Source of the DNA: a virus
Reading direction: 5' to 3' (one strand)
Virus record (IMG/VR): IMGVR_UViG_3300005842_000035
Span: 1-31,382 of that record
DNA length: 31,382 nucleotides
Below, piece after piece: positions 14,133 through 21,528 of the stretch. The notes beneath the pieces were generated by a model. The model made no database searches and was not told the DNA's origin. It worked only from the letters and a program-made list of their open reading frames with translations. A program made the translations under genes and the position numbers. Within the stretch, counting starts at the first letter, position 1; each line of letters begins with the position of its first letter.

Positions 14133-15341
14133 CGGCAGCAGTCGCACGATGACGCGGCGCCCACGACCAGCGGTCGCCTCGCTTTTCTCGTCAATCTCGC
14201 CGCGCTCCTTGAGCGTGATGAGCAGGCGGTCCAGCTCGTTCGCCTGACACTTCATCCGCTTGAGCAGCGTGCTCCGGTCGGTCTGGGCGCCGATGAACCG
14301 CAACGCCTTCTGAGCCTGTTGCTCGAACTTCGAGAACGTGACCCGCTCCTCGAACACCCGCGAGGTGCCAGCCAGCACCCACTCCATGAAGGCAATCGCC
14401 CGCTCAGCAGCGTCCTCGGTAACCTCGTAGGCTGGCTCGATTCCTTCATCAGAGACGGTGATGAGCGCACAGACTTTGGCGAGGTGGTGCCCGAGTCGGC
14501 TGTACAGTCCCATCAACTCCTCGGGCGCGTTGCCGCTCTCTGCGAACGTGCTGTGATCGGCCGTCCACTCCACGAATCGGCGCCGAACCACCTTGAACGA
14601 CAGCTCGGCGCGCTTCATCCTGGACATCGACGCCAGATGGCGTGTGATGATCGAGACGGCGTGAGCGTCACCCGATGCGAGGTATCCCCCTGGCGGCTCT
14701 GCTTCCTTGACGGTCGGTGCGATGAACAGGAAGCGCGGCATAAAGCCTGACCGCATGTCTGTCTCGGTCAGCGACTCCACCAGCCAGTCCAGCGTTGATG
14801 CGGCCAGGATGGTCAGTGCTGGCTTGACGATGCTGATGCGCTCTCCACGCCCCTCAGCACCCCTCAGCGTGCGGTCGTAGGTGTCCTGGCAGTCGAACAG
14901 GTCGGTGAGCCGTTGCTTCATGCCTTGCATGTAGCTGGACTTCATCCGCTCCAGCAGCGATCCGAACTCGGACTCCTTGAGCACGCTCGTCGGATGGGCT
15001 GCGAGGTTGCGGATGAACTGCTCAGGGCTGAACTCTCGGTCCAGAATTACCCCTGGTACGGCGTTGCCAAGTGGGTAGGTCGGCAGATCCACGCTAGTGC
15101 TCTTGCGGAACACACCGGACGGCGCCAGCAGCAGCACGTACAGGTTCGGCCACTGCTCGCGCCCGCCGCCGCCCTTCCAGTAGACGTTGCTGCCGATAGC
15201 GCCCGCCATCGCTGCAAGACCACCAGCCACATGGAAGGCTAACGGGGCGTCGGTCATCTTACGCGCGTATTCCACGTAGTTCCCGAGCCACCCGTTTGTT
15301 GGGCCTGCCACGTACCGCATGATCTCGCGTTCGTCTGTCAC
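14028..15341 (-). CDS. DUF3987-family helicase/primase-type ATPase
   Basis: 437 residues. The front (YVEYARKMTDAPLAFHVAGG) and the P-loop strand-loop LYVLLLAPSGVFRKSTSVD (residues 68-85, Walker A-type APSGxxRKS) match the DUF3987 family, phage and plasmid proteins thought to act as replicative helicases beside a CHC2 primase. Further conserved parts are VLKESEFGSLLERM, DLFDCQDTYDR, TILAASTLDWL and a basic arginine region SGFMPRFLFIAP. The C-terminal 90 residues look like a winged helix (DRSTLLKRMKCQANELDRLL). The last residues are encoded by the purine repeat tract. GTGA/ATGA coupling to the primase gene supports a common complex. Confidence 0.8.
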   Translation of the reverse strand: MTDEREIMRYVAGPTNGWLGNYVEYARKMTDAPLAFHVAGGLAAMAGAIGSNVYWKGGGGREQWPNLYVLLLAPSGVFRKSTSVDLPTYPLGNAVPGVILDREFSPEQFIRNLAAHPTSVLKESEFGSLLERMKSSYMQGMKQRLTDLFDCQDTYDRTLRGAEGRGERISIVKPALTILAASTLDWLVESLTETDMRSGFMPRFLFIAPTVKEAEPPGGYLASGDAHAVSIITRHLASMSRMKRAELSFKVVRRRFVEWTADHSTFAESGNAPEELMGLYSRLGHHLAKVCALITVSDEGIEPAYEVTEDAAERAIAFMEWVLAGTSRVFEERVTFSKFEQQAQKALRFIGAQTDRSTLLKRMKCQANELDRLLITLKERGEIDEKSEATAGRGRRVIVRLLPNVEGEERGNKGEESGERSPNGKVVNFAPVALAGK

Positions 15342-16033
15342 AGACGGCTCTCCAGATGGCGCACGGCTCCAGCGAAGTCCAGCCCGTAGCGCAGTTCAAG
15401 GTAGGTAAAGGCGTCCCCGCCGACGTTGCAGCCACGACAGATCCAGACGCCTTTCCTGGTGTCGATGTCGAGACTCGGATGCTGGTCAGCGTGGAACGGA
15501 CAGCAGCACTTCCATTTGCCGTTGCTGGTCGGCTGGCCCTGGTCGTTCTCGTAGGCGATGAGCATGGCAAGGTCAACAGATGAGCGGACCCTGTCTACAC
15601 GGTCGCGCCATGCGATGTCAGCCTGGATGCGGTCGGCTCCCTTGTTGCCCGCCCGCTGGCGCCAACTCAACTCTGACGACGCCATCTCGTGACGGTCGCG
15701 GGTCAACTCGTCCAGGAAGTCGCGGCCAGCCTCGCCAGCCATGACGATCAGGCGCCGCAGACGTGCGACATGCTCCACGAGCAACCCGTCTGACATCTCG
15801 CGGACGGCCTCGCGCTCGCGAATCTTGAAGCGTTCCGAGAACAGGTACTCCGACTTCTCGACGCTCGGATCAAGCCCTGAGCACCCGCTGACTCGCACCA
15901 GCCACAGACGGGCCGCTGGTGCTGGTCCGTCGATGTACCCGCCGAACCGTTCTTCAACGGGTTCGGCAAGCACGCCACTGCCCTTGCACGTCGGGCACAC
16001 GTCAGCCGCCTGATGCAGCATCCCGCCCGTCAC
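15338..16033 (-). CDS. CHC2 zinc-finger primase-type protein (231 aa)
   Basis: Residues 165-230 are a DnaG-type CHC2 zinc-binding domain: [18 protein letters not shown], then [20 protein letters not shown], the part of primases that recognises template ssDNA. No TOPRIM polymerase domain follows, so this is a primase zinc domain presumably working with the helicase-like gene immediately downstream. The N-terminal 120 residues have an isolated knuckle (CPTCKGSG) and a long charged helix, unrecognised. GTG at 16033 overlaps the stop of the annealing protein gene. Confidence 0.8.
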   Translation of the reverse strand: MTGGMLHQAADVCPTCKGSGVLAEPVEERFGGYIDGPAPAARLWLVRVSGCSGLDPSVEKSEYLFSERFKIREREAVREMSDGLLVEHVARLRRLIVMAGEAGRDFLDELTRDRHEMASSELSWRQRAGNKGADRIQADIAWRDRVDRVRSSVDLAMLIAYENDQGQPTSNGKWKCCCPFHADQHPSLDIDTRKGVWICRGCNVGGDAFTYLELRYGLDFAGAVRHLESRL

Positions 16034-16944
16034 GATGCGGCCCTGTTGGCTTTCCTGGCCTCGGCAGCAATACGGTCGCTGACGGCCTTGACGAGCGCCG
16101 CAGCCTCCTCGTTTGTTGCTTGATCGAGGAATGCCGCCAGCGATGTGAACTTCTCGCCCGTGTGGTAGCCAATGAACTTAGCCCGCACATCATCGGCATC
16201 AAATCGCGTGTTCTTGACGGTCGTGTGCCAGCCGACCAGGAACGCCTTCTTGTTGCAGGGCACACGCTTCGGCGGCTCCTCTGGCGCATCAGTAACGACG
16301 GGCTGTAGGTCCACGATGGTGGGTGCCGTCGCAGGTTCGTCCTTGTCGGCCTGTGCCATCTCTTCGGCGGTGTAGAGGCCCGACAACTCCTGTGGGAATG
16401 CGCGGCGCAGTGCCAGCGACTCCGCACACTTCGCCAGCATGACCTCGGGCATCTTCTGCCACATGGTGCCGACGCTTTCCTTGCCATCGCGCTTGAACGT
16501 CTGCACGTAGGACTTCCAGGTGGCGACGGCGTACAGCGGTTCCTTCCAGTCGTTCCGTAGGACGCCGACCTTTGCCGCTGACGGGAACTCGTCGGCCAGC
16601 CACACGTCCGTCCAGACGCCATCCTTGCCGCACCAGAACGGCCCAAGCTGTCCGCCGTAGTGGCGCGTGCGCTCAGCGATCAGGCGGAACCCGTCGATGC
16701 TGACCTGAGTCTGCATCACCTCTCGGCGCTGCTTGCTGTCCCACCGCATGACGGCGTAAATCTGCCGTGCGAACGGATCGAGGCCGGTCCGCCGACACTG
16801 GCCCAGGAACAACTCCAGCTCGTCGGGCTGGGCGCCCTTGCAGATGGTCCGTGTAATGAGCGCGATCTGCTCGTCGGTGAACATCACGGCGGGCATGTCG
16901 TTCCGCTCCCGAACGGTCAACGCTGTCACGTTCTCAGCTACCAT
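16030..16944 (-). CDS. bet: Bet/RecT-type single-strand annealing recombinase
   Basis: 304 residues. Residues 20-200 match the phage Bet (RecT superfamily) annealing domain: [53 protein letters not shown], then the hallmark end [20 protein letters not shown] and GLYTAEEM. The remaining 100 residues are an acidic/Pro linker and a small C-terminal domain. It anneals complementary ssDNA during phage recombination or replication, working with SSB. No Red alpha-like exonuclease is adjacent; the VRR-NUC protein at 18011-18364 is a possible partner nuclease, by inference. It is the first gene from the promoter at 16978-17006. Confidence 0.9.
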   Translation of the reverse strand: MVAENVTALTVRERNDMPAVMFTDEQIALITRTICKGAQPDELELFLGQCRRTGLDPFARQIYAVMRWDSKQRREVMQTQVSIDGFRLIAERTRHYGGQLGPFWCGKDGVWTDVWLADEFPSAAKVGVLRNDWKEPLYAVATWKSYVQTFKRDGKESVGTMWQKMPEVMLAKCAESLALRRAFPQELSGLYTAEEMAQADKDEPATAPTIVDLQPVVTDAPEEPPKRVPCNKKAFLVGWHTTVKNTRFDADDVRAKFIGYHTGEKFTSLAAFLDQATNEEAAALVKAVSDRIAAEARKANRAAS

Positions 16945-16977
16945 GATCGGTCACCACCAGATAGGATGTGTGCTCTC

Positions 16978-17006
16978 ATTATACACAATTCAAATGGTCG
17001 TGTGTA
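16978..17006 (-). promoter_or_regulatory. Leftward promoter for the recombination/replication operon
   Basis: On the minus strand a perfect TATAAT (16983-16978) follows a 17-base spacer after TACACA (17006-17001, 4/6 to TTGACA). The start point would be near 16971, leaving a 26-base leader to the annealing protein ATG. The AT-rich setting contrasts with the surroundings. Confidence 0.6.
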
Positions 17007-17016
17007 GCTAGCTAAC
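17003..17016. promoter_or_regulatory. Operator-like palindrome over the -35 region
   Basis: TAGCTAGCTA is a perfect 10-bp palindrome that extends imperfectly (GTGTAGCTAGCTAACG). It touches the -35 element of the leftward promoter and lies upstream of the HTH gene on the plus strand. It shares the CTAG core with the repressor-region palindromes. Confidence 0.4.
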
Positions 17017-17054
17017 GTGTTACGATGTATGCATCGGGCGCTATCCTCTGAGCC

Positions 17055-17261
17055 GTGGACGGTGAGAAGTTGCTGACAATCCCAAAGGCTGCCGACTACC
17101 TCGGTGTCAGCCACATGACCATCCGGCGCTATATCGACGCCGGCCGTCTTCACCCGATCAAGCCCGGGCGTGACTACCTGATCGAGCGCGACGAGCTGGT
17201 AGCTCTCCAGCGCCCGAAGCCCGGCCCGAAGCCGAAGCCCCCCGCTCCCCCGCCGGCCTAG
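17055..17261 (+). CDS. Excisionase/MerR-like helix-turn-helix protein (68 aa)
   Basis: Residues 6-52 are a compact HTH_17-type DNA-binding domain: LLTIPKAADYLGVSHMTIRR, then YIDAGRLHPIKPGRDYLIER, the pattern of phage excisionases and plasmid-encoded regulators. A Lys/Pro repeat tail follows (RPKPGPKPKPPAPPPA). It is the only plus-strand gene in a long leftward region, facing the methyltransferase gene and diverging from the annealing protein gene, so it may regulate the 16978-17016 promoter. The GTG start has no obvious Shine-Dalgarno, so translation may be leaderless. Confidence 0.75.
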   Translation: MDGEKLLTIPKAADYLGVSHMTIRRYIDAGRLHPIKPGRDYLIERDELVALQRPKPGPKPKPPAPPPA

Positions 17262-17281
17262 CGCGGTGTCGGCGGCGGCGG

Positions 17282-17965
17282 TCATGCTGATTCCCCCATC
17301 GGCAGCACCATCTGATCCAATCTTCGGGCTGCGATCTCGCAGTACGCTTCGCTGATCTCGATGCCGATGCAGCGGCGACCTGTGTCACGCGCCGCTACGG
17401 CAGTCGTCCCTGAGCCGATGTAGGGATCGAGGATCAGGTCACCCGGCTGGCTGTAGTAGTCGATGAGCCAGCGGATCAGGGCGACAGGCTTCTGTGTCGG
17501 GTGGACACGACTCTCGCCGCGCTCCGTGCCTTTCATGAGGCCGATCCACTGGTGCCGCAACACACGGACGGGTCCGCCGATGTTCGTCCAGATCAGTTCC
17601 GCGTCGGCGTTGTCGTTGAACCCGAGCGCCCGATCTGATCTCAGGTTCGCCACCTTGTCCCAGACAAGCCACGATGGCGACTCTGGCAGGCGGCTGGCGA
17701 AGTGGTTGCCGCCGAATAGGATCAGGCGAGGGAATCGCAGCAGCAGAGACGGGTCATATGGCTCACTGTCGCCGTGTACGGGGGCGTAGTCGTTTGCCAG
17801 CGCAAGCGCACCGCGCTTGCGCTGGTGATTCGCCGTATCGAGCGAGATACCGTACGGCGGGTCAGACAGCGCCAGATCGACGCTGTCGGCCTCGAGGGTG
17901 GGCAACACGTCTCGGCAGTCGGCGTGATAGATGACGATGCCATCTCTCTCGAAGTACGGCTTCAC
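17282..17965 (-). CDS. Beta-class DNA N4-cytosine/N6-adenine methyltransferase
   Basis: 227 residues. Motif IV SDPPYGI (residues 34-40) is the catalytic DPPY of amino-methyltransferases. The SAM-binding motif I equivalent DPYIGSGTT lies near the C-terminus (180-188), preceded by HPTQKPVALIRWLIDY. The order IV before I defines the beta class. There is no partner restriction gene of known type. Phages use such enzymes to mask sites from host restriction or to regulate expression. Whether adenine or cytosine is methylated cannot be read from this. It is the last gene of the leftward operon and converges with the HTH gene 20 bases away. Length is near the minimum for the family. Confidence 0.9.
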   Translation of the reverse strand: MKPYFERDGIVIYHADCRDVLPTLEADSVDLALSDPPYGISLDTANHQRKRGALALANDYAPVHGDSEPYDPSLLLRFPRLILFGGNHFASRLPESPSWLVWDKVANLRSDRALGFNDNADAELIWTNIGGPVRVLRHQWIGLMKGTERGESRVHPTQKPVALIRWLIDYYSQPGDLILDPYIGSGTTAVAARDTGRRCIGIEISEAYCEIAARRLDQMVLPMGESA

Positions 17966-18010
17966 CCTACGCCCCTCCCGGCGCCACGACGCACGGATGC
18001 TGGTTGGTCA

Positions 18011-18364
18011 TCAGAGCAACCCCCAACGCAATACTTCCCAGTCCTGGGGCCGCACGATCCGAGCGTCCACACCGGGGACGGTGCTCAGATGGTCGATGGC
18101 CTCCTGTTGCTCTGGGCGGACTCTTCCACGAGCCTTCTTGAGTTCCCAGAACCACAAGCGGCCCGGTCGTTTCGGATGCCAGAACGTCAGATCAGGCACG
18201 CCTGCCGTAGTCCGCTTCATGATCGGGAACGTCCACACGACGTACCCGAGCGATGCCAACGTCGCCTTGACCTGACGCTGGAACGCTGCCTCGGACATCG
18301 CCAGCAGCACCGGCGAGATCGTCGTCGTGCCGGCTGCTCGGGCGGCGGTCACCGTCTTACTCAC
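18011..18364 (-). CDS. VRR-NUC domain nuclease
   Basis: 117 residues from a GTG overlapping the methyltransferase stop (GTGA). The core AGVPDLTFWHPKRPGRLWFW followed by ELKKARGRVRPEQQEAIDHL is the VRR-NUC signature: PD..., then ExK, the PD-(D/E)xK metal site. Stand-alone VRR-NUC proteins in phages are thought to cleave branched DNA such as Holliday junctions or flaps. Its N-terminus (MSEAAFQRQVKATLASLGYV) is the usual helix before the fold. It lies between two methyltransferase genes. Confidence 0.88.
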   Translation of the reverse strand: MSKTVTAARAAGTTTISPVLLAMSEAAFQRQVKATLASLGYVVWTFPIMKRTTAGVPDLTFWHPKRPGRLWFWELKKARGRVRPEQQEAIDHLSTVPGVDARIVRPQDWEVLRWGLL

Positions 18365-19463
18365 GGCCACACTCCAAAGGCGCGAAACCAGAGTGCTCGC
18401 AAGGCGGCTTCGGCTTGCTGTGGCACAACGGCGTTGCCGAGTCCGCGCAGTCGGTCCACCCGGTTCGCAGTCCCATGAGCGCCTCCACGAACCGCTCGTT
18501 CAATTGCAGGGGCGAGGTCGGGGTACTGGGCGAGGTAGGCTGCCCATCCGTCTCGGTCGTCAGGTCCGGGTGGGAATCCGGGCCAATCACTGCTCGGACG
18601 GCCTGCCGTCCGAGCAGTCCATTCGTCGGCACATCCGCATCCGCACAGGCTCCGTCCTTCCAGTCCCGTACCGTTGGCGTCGCCCAGGCTTTCGCCTGTC
18701 CCCGCAACAGCAACTCCCCTCGGCGGGCACCTGAGCGGCTCAGGTGCCCGCCCGTCGTGTCGGCCACGCTCGGCGTCTGCCATTGCCGCGCAGGAGACTG
18801 CGCGGCAATGGCGAGCGGAACGCCCGCGCCATTGCCGTTGTGATGCTTCTCCTTCAGTAGAACCGCCCGAGTTCGCCATGTCTCTGGCTGCTCGCCATCG
18901 TTCGGGTTCATGGCTGCCGGCGTCGGCCAGTTGCGTCCAGTCCCACGCGAGCAGCCACCAGCGGTCACGGCTATGAGTCGCGCCAATGTCGGCTGCTTTG
19001 AGACAGCCCCACTCCGCATCGAACCCGCTTTCGGCCAGCGATCCGAGTACGGCGTCGAGTCCTCGAACAGTGATTGCTGCGACGTTCTCCAGAAAGACGT
19101 AGGCTGGTCCCACGTCGCGAATGAGTCGCATGAGATCAAAGAAGAGTCCAGACCGTTCGGCGTGGATGCCGCCCCCCTTGCCGGCCAGCGAGAGGTCTTG
19201 ACAGGGGAACCCTCCGACCACCATGCCGACACGGCCGCTGAGAGCGTCTGTGGGGACCGTACGTACGTCTCCCCAAACAGGTGCGGCATCCAACTCGCCC
19301 GACTCCATGCGAGCCGCCAGAGTCGCCACAGACGGGATTTCCCTCTCCACGTAGAGGAGGCAGCGAGCATCTGGAAACACTCGTCCGATGGCGACATCAA
19401 GGGCGCCGATTCCAGAGAAGGCAGAGACGTAGGTAGCAGGGACTTCGGCACGTACAGCCACAC
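18357..19463 (-). CDS. Second full-length reading frame through the C5 methyltransferase gene (368 codons)
   Basis: A frame offset by two bases, starting at its own GTG and running past both ends of the methyltransferase. Its product carries a pattern I know from phage/metagenomic proteins associated with cytosine methylases: SDRWPKAGSMRSG, repeated W-x-TP elements (WPTPAAMNPND, WATPTVRDWKDG), GLLGRQA, and the ending LNERFVEALMGLRTGWTD. These correspond base-for-base to conserved parts of the real methylase (for instance WATPTVRDWKDG and LGDANGTGLEG are one DNA segment). So it may be a genuine overlapping gene, or a conserved artefact forced open by codon bias. No ribosome site distinguishes it. 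Translation is undecided. Confidence 0.3.
   Translation of the reverse strand: MWLYVPKSLLPTSLPSLESAPLMSPSDECFQMLAASSTWRGKSRLWRLWRLAWSRASWMPHLFGETYVRSPQTLSAAVSAWWSEGSPVKTSRWPARGAASTPNGLDSSLISCDSFATWDQPTSFWRTSQQSLFEDSTPYSDRWPKAGSMRSGAVSKQPTLARLIAVTAGGCSRGTGRNWPTPAAMNPNDGEQPETWRTRAVLLKEKHHNGNGAGVPLAIAAQSPARQWQTPSVADTTGGHLSRSGARRGELLLRGQAKAWATPTVRDWKDGACADADVPTNGLLGRQAVRAVIGPDSHPDLTTETDGQPTSPSTPTSPLQLNERFVEALMGLRTGWTDCADSATPLCHSKPKPPCEHSGFAPLECGRE
18361..19461 (-). CDS. dcm: DNA (cytosine-5) methyltransferase
   Basis: 366 residues from GTG. Motif I FSGIGALD (15-22), catalytic motif IV GGFPCQDLSLAGK (Cys87), motif VI ENVAAI (125-130), motif VIII-like THSRDRWWLLA and motifs IX/X ending DRLRGLGNAVVPQQAEAALR are all present and in order. 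The variable target region between is low-complexity with recurring ADA elements (QLADAGSH, MADAERGR, LGDANGTG), typical of phage enzymes. It transfers methyl groups to cytosine C5, probably to protect phage DNA. The same DNA carries a complete second frame (18357-19463). GTGA coupling to the nuclease downstream. Confidence 0.92.
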   Translation of the reverse strand: MAVRAEVPATYVSAFSGIGALDVAIGRVFPDARCLLYVEREIPSVATLAARMESGELDAAPVWGDVRTVPTDALSGRVGMVVGGFPCQDLSLAGKGGGIHAERSGLFFDLMRLIRDVGPAYVFLENVAAITVRGLDAVLGSLAESGFDAEWGCLKAADIGATHSRDRWWLLAWDWTQLADAGSHEPERWRAARDMANSGGSTEGEASQRQWRGRSARHCRAVSCAAMADAERGRHDGRAPEPLRCPPRGVAVAGTGESLGDANGTGLEGRSLCGCGCADEWTARTAGRPSSDWPGFPPGPDDRDGWAAYLAQYPDLAPAIERAVRGGAHGTANRVDRLRGLGNAVVPQQAEAALRALWFRAFGVWP

Positions 19464-19465
19464 TG

Positions 19466-19642
19466 TTAGCCCCCGCCCTGCTCAGTCGGCGGCACGGCTT
19501 CGAGTGCCTCCTCCAGTTGCTCCAGGTAGGCCGCTGGCAGGATCACGACCCGGTGCCCGTCGAACACGGGGTAGGTGATCGGATCTGAGGCCGCGTGGAT
19601 CAACGCCCATGCCGCCTGGGCCAGCCGGTCGGTGTCGGTCAT
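19466..19642 (-). CDS. Small hypothetical protein (58 aa)
   Basis: The start MTDTDRLAQAAW at 19642 makes an ATGA overlap with the zinc-finger gene upstream, and the end falls a few bases before the methyltransferase start. A helix (TDRLAQAAWALIHAA), a short beta hairpin (FDGHRVVILPAAYLEQL) and an acidic end. No family recognised. Confidence 0.55.
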   Translation of the reverse strand: MTDTDRLAQAAWALIHAASDPITYPVFDGHRVVILPAAYLEQLEEALEAVPPTEQGGG

Positions 19643-19959
19643 GAGGCCCTGCCCATGTTCTTGAGTGCACGCCGCGATCTGGTCACCTTGTTTGCGGCGT
19701 TCTTGCAGAGACGACAGCGGAATGACCGGCCGAGGTACTCCGTTCGATCGCGCGAGAACCCGGAGAGGGGCTTGGTTTCGCCACACCGACCGCACGTTCG
19801 GTCGAGTGGTTCACCGACATGCGATGCGCACGTTGGACAGATACGATCCGCGCACTGCTCAAGCCGGATGGCTTCGATGCGGTCTTCCAAGCCATCGCAC
19901 CACGCTATCCACCGGGGGTCGCTGTACGGGTCTCCGTTGAGCTTTGCCCAGAGCGTCAT
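19639..19959 (-). CDS. Zinc-finger protein related to HNH N-terminal knuckles (106 aa)
   Basis: Four Cys pairs: CPTC, CGRC, then CRLC with an upstream RCR, arranged as two fingers. TCGRCGETKPLSGFSRDRTE followed by FRCRLCKN is the treble-clef prefix typical of phage HNH proteins, but the catalytic HNH part is absent. The N-terminus (WAKLNGDPYSDPRWIAWCDG) is aromatic. The ATG overlaps the previous stop as TGATG. Possibly a DNA-binding remnant of a nuclease or an independent regulator. Confidence 0.6.
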   Translation of the reverse strand: MTLWAKLNGDPYSDPRWIAWCDGLEDRIEAIRLEQCADRICPTCASHVGEPLDRTCGRCGETKPLSGFSRDRTEYLGRSFRCRLCKNAANKVTRSRRALKNMGRAS

Positions 19960-20144
19960 CAGGCCGCTCCCTCCATCGCGGTGAGGCCGAGGACGCGTTT
20001 TGCCCACTGCACGCGGCTCTCGCCCTCCAGCGGCTCTGTCAGGAGCACACAGACCTGACAGATGCCTTCGCGGTCGCACGGCTCGCGGTCGTGCAAGCCA
20101 TCGAACGCGCCCGACCACTCGCTGCATCGGTAGTCGGTGCTCAC
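19959..20144 (-). CDS. Small Cys-containing protein (61 aa)
   Basis: GTG at 20144 has GGAGGGG ahead and overlaps the tiny membrane gene stop (GTGA). Cys residues at YRCSEW, EPCDREGICQVC suggest metal binding. The remaining part is helical (SRVQWAKRVLGLT). Not recognised. Part of the overlapping micro-gene run. Confidence 0.5.
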   Translation of the reverse strand: MSTDYRCSEWSGAFDGLHDREPCDREGICQVCVLLTEPLEGESRVQWAKRVLGLTAMEGAA

Positions 20145-20239
20145 GCGTCCCCCTCCAGTGCACCCGAGTCGCCCACCCACACCACCAGCCCGAGCACCAG
20201 CACGGCGAGCACGGCGAGGGCGAGGAAGATGGCGGTCAT
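20141..20239 (-). CDS. Single-helix micro membrane protein (32 aa)
   Basis: Defined by ATGA and GTGA overlaps at both ends. The sequence MTAIFLALAVLAVLVLGLVV continues to an acidic tail (GDSGALEGDA): one membrane helix with the charged end probably cytoplasmic or periplasmic. Similar micro-proteins occur in phages as lysis or membrane modulators; no specific evidence here. Confidence 0.5.
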   Translation of the reverse strand: MTAIFLALAVLAVLVLGLVVWVGDSGALEGDA

Positions 20240-21066
20240 GCTGGGGCCTTGCGAGATCGCTGACATGTCAAGCAGTCGCGCTTGTTGCCCTTGCTTCGAA
20301 AGGCCGTGTTTTCTTCGGTGAAGGCGTGCCCCTTCTGACACTGACCAGTCCGAGCCGCTATGGCACCGGATGATCGCCCTCGCCTCCAGTTTTCGTACTG
20401 AGTGACAGGCTCCAAGTGATCCGGGTTGACACAAGCTCTGTTTCGACAAAGATGGTCGAGCTGTAAACCCGGTGGAATCTCCCCAATCACTTGGGTGTAG
20501 ATCGCTCGATGCGCCGGCCACTGAGCACGCCTATAGGTGACTAACCCGTATCCGTTTGGGCTTATTCGCCCGAGAAAGAGCCAGCACCCACTATTTGGCT
20601 CGGGTATGTAGAAATCCTCTGGTTTTTCGTGAAGAGGCGCCGCAAACTCTGGCGGAAGAACAAGGACAGCGCGACATGGAAACTGTATGCAGCCTGGTCC
20701 GCAGGACAATCGCTGCTTGAAGTTGCTGATCCTCTCTCCTTGCTTGCGTGTCAACTCAAGGCCACATGTCTTGCAAGATCGAGCTGCGGGCATCGCTCTC
20801 GCCGCGCGCTGTGGATATCGGATGCAGACCTTGCTACAGAAAGCGCGATCTCTAAAATCACCCACTGTTTCGAGCGGTCTTCGGATCAACTCAACCGCGC
20901 AAGTCGCGCATTTCTTGGGGGTGGAGGGAAAGTGCGCCGCTGCAAAGGCGGCTCGAATCGCTAAGCCTGCACAGGTGCGATTGCAGAATCTCTGAGCCCT
21001 GAAATAACTGGCTCTCTGATTCGGACGACGGAAGAGTTCTGTCCCGCAGGTTTCACAGAAACGCAC
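20236..21066 (-). CDS. HNH homing-type endonuclease with three tandem zinc fingers (276 aa)
   Basis: Residues 158-225 are an HNH domain of the homing type: SGCWLFLGRISPNGYG, then GLQLDHLCRNRACVNPDHLE (catalytic Asp-His), followed by the usual C-terminal zinc site CQKGHAF, DCLTC. The N-terminus holds three copies of a C-x2-C ... C-x3-C finger at Cys 4/7/28/32, 53/56/77/81 and 98/101/122/126, each with 24 residues between the first Cys of each pair. They likely read DNA. The gene's base composition is more AT-rich than its neighbours and it overlaps the upstream gene by 14 bases, both fitting recent entry of a mobile free-standing endonuclease. The GTG start is weakly supported. Confidence 0.88.
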   Translation of the reverse strand: MRFCETCGTELFRRPNQRASYFRAQRFCNRTCAGLAIRAAFAAAHFPSTPKKCATCAVELIRRPLETVGDFRDRAFCSKVCIRYPQRAARAMPAARSCKTCGLELTRKQGERISNFKQRLSCGPGCIQFPCRAVLVLPPEFAAPLHEKPEDFYIPEPNSGCWLFLGRISPNGYGLVTYRRAQWPAHRAIYTQVIGEIPPGLQLDHLCRNRACVNPDHLEPVTQYENWRRGRSSGAIAARTGQCQKGHAFTEENTAFRSKGNKRDCLTCQRSRKAPA

Positions 21067-21286
21067 AGATCATCCTCACAGCCTCGTCGTGCCAGAGCGG
21101 CAGACACAGCCCAGCGAGCACGCCGCCGAACAGCACCAGTTCGATCAGGAGCGCGTTGCGGACGCCGGCCAGCAGCCGCGCCTCGGCCTCCTGCACGTCG
21201 TCGCTGATGGGCCGGCCGCACTGGAGACAGGACTCCCCGTCGATGCTCTGACCTCGGCATGCTCGGCAGCGCGAAAAACCGCTCAT
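21053..21286 (-). CDS. Zinc ribbon plus membrane helix protein (77 aa)
   Basis: Starts with a two-pair zinc ribbon (CRACRGQSIDGESCLQC), then a short helix and a hydrophobic segment (LLIELVLFGGVLAGLCLPLW) likely to span the membrane. Small zinc-ribbon membrane proteins are common in phages and bacteria with unclear roles. Its 3' end is overlapped by the HNH gene, which may have been inserted just behind it. Confidence 0.6.
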   Translation of the reverse strand: MSGFSRCRACRGQSIDGESCLQCGRPISDDVQEAEARLLAGVRNALLIELVLFGGVLAGLCLPLWHDEAVRMICAFL

Positions 21287-21528
21287 GACGTCACCTCGAC
21301 CACCTTCTCAACATCGAACAGTGGGTACGGATCAAGCCCGAGTAGCCCGCGCAGGCGCTTGATCTCCTCGTAGTAGCGGCGATTCAGCTTGCGGAAGGAC
21401 TCGCACGTTTCCAGTGCGTCACCGAGCATCCTGTCAGTGACTTCACAGGCTTCTGCGTACCCGCGCTGATACTGTTCGCTGTCCTCATCGGAGTCCGTGT
21501 AGCCGACGCCCACGTCGCTGTAACTCAT
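21283..21528 (-). CDS. Acidic helical protein (81 aa)
   Basis: ATG at 21528 overlaps the previous stop (ATGA). The N-terminus is Asp/Ser/Tyr-rich (VGVGYTDSDEDSEQYQ), and residues 28-65 form a charged helix (DALETCESFRKLNRRYYEEI, then KRLRGLLGL). Acidic small proteins are candidates for DNA mimics or anti-defence factors, but nothing identifies this one. Confidence 0.55.
   Translation of the reverse strand: MSYSDVGVGYTDSDEDSEQYQRGYAEACEVTDRMLGDALETCESFRKLNRRYYEEIKRLRGLLGLDPYPLFDVEKVVEVTS

Noticed and set aside
13931-14194. A Lys/Gly-rich leftward frame (87 codons) through the purine repeats.
   Set aside because: Its repetitive GKKG content is just the repeat tract read in another frame; it overlaps the DUF3987 gene and has no ribosome site.
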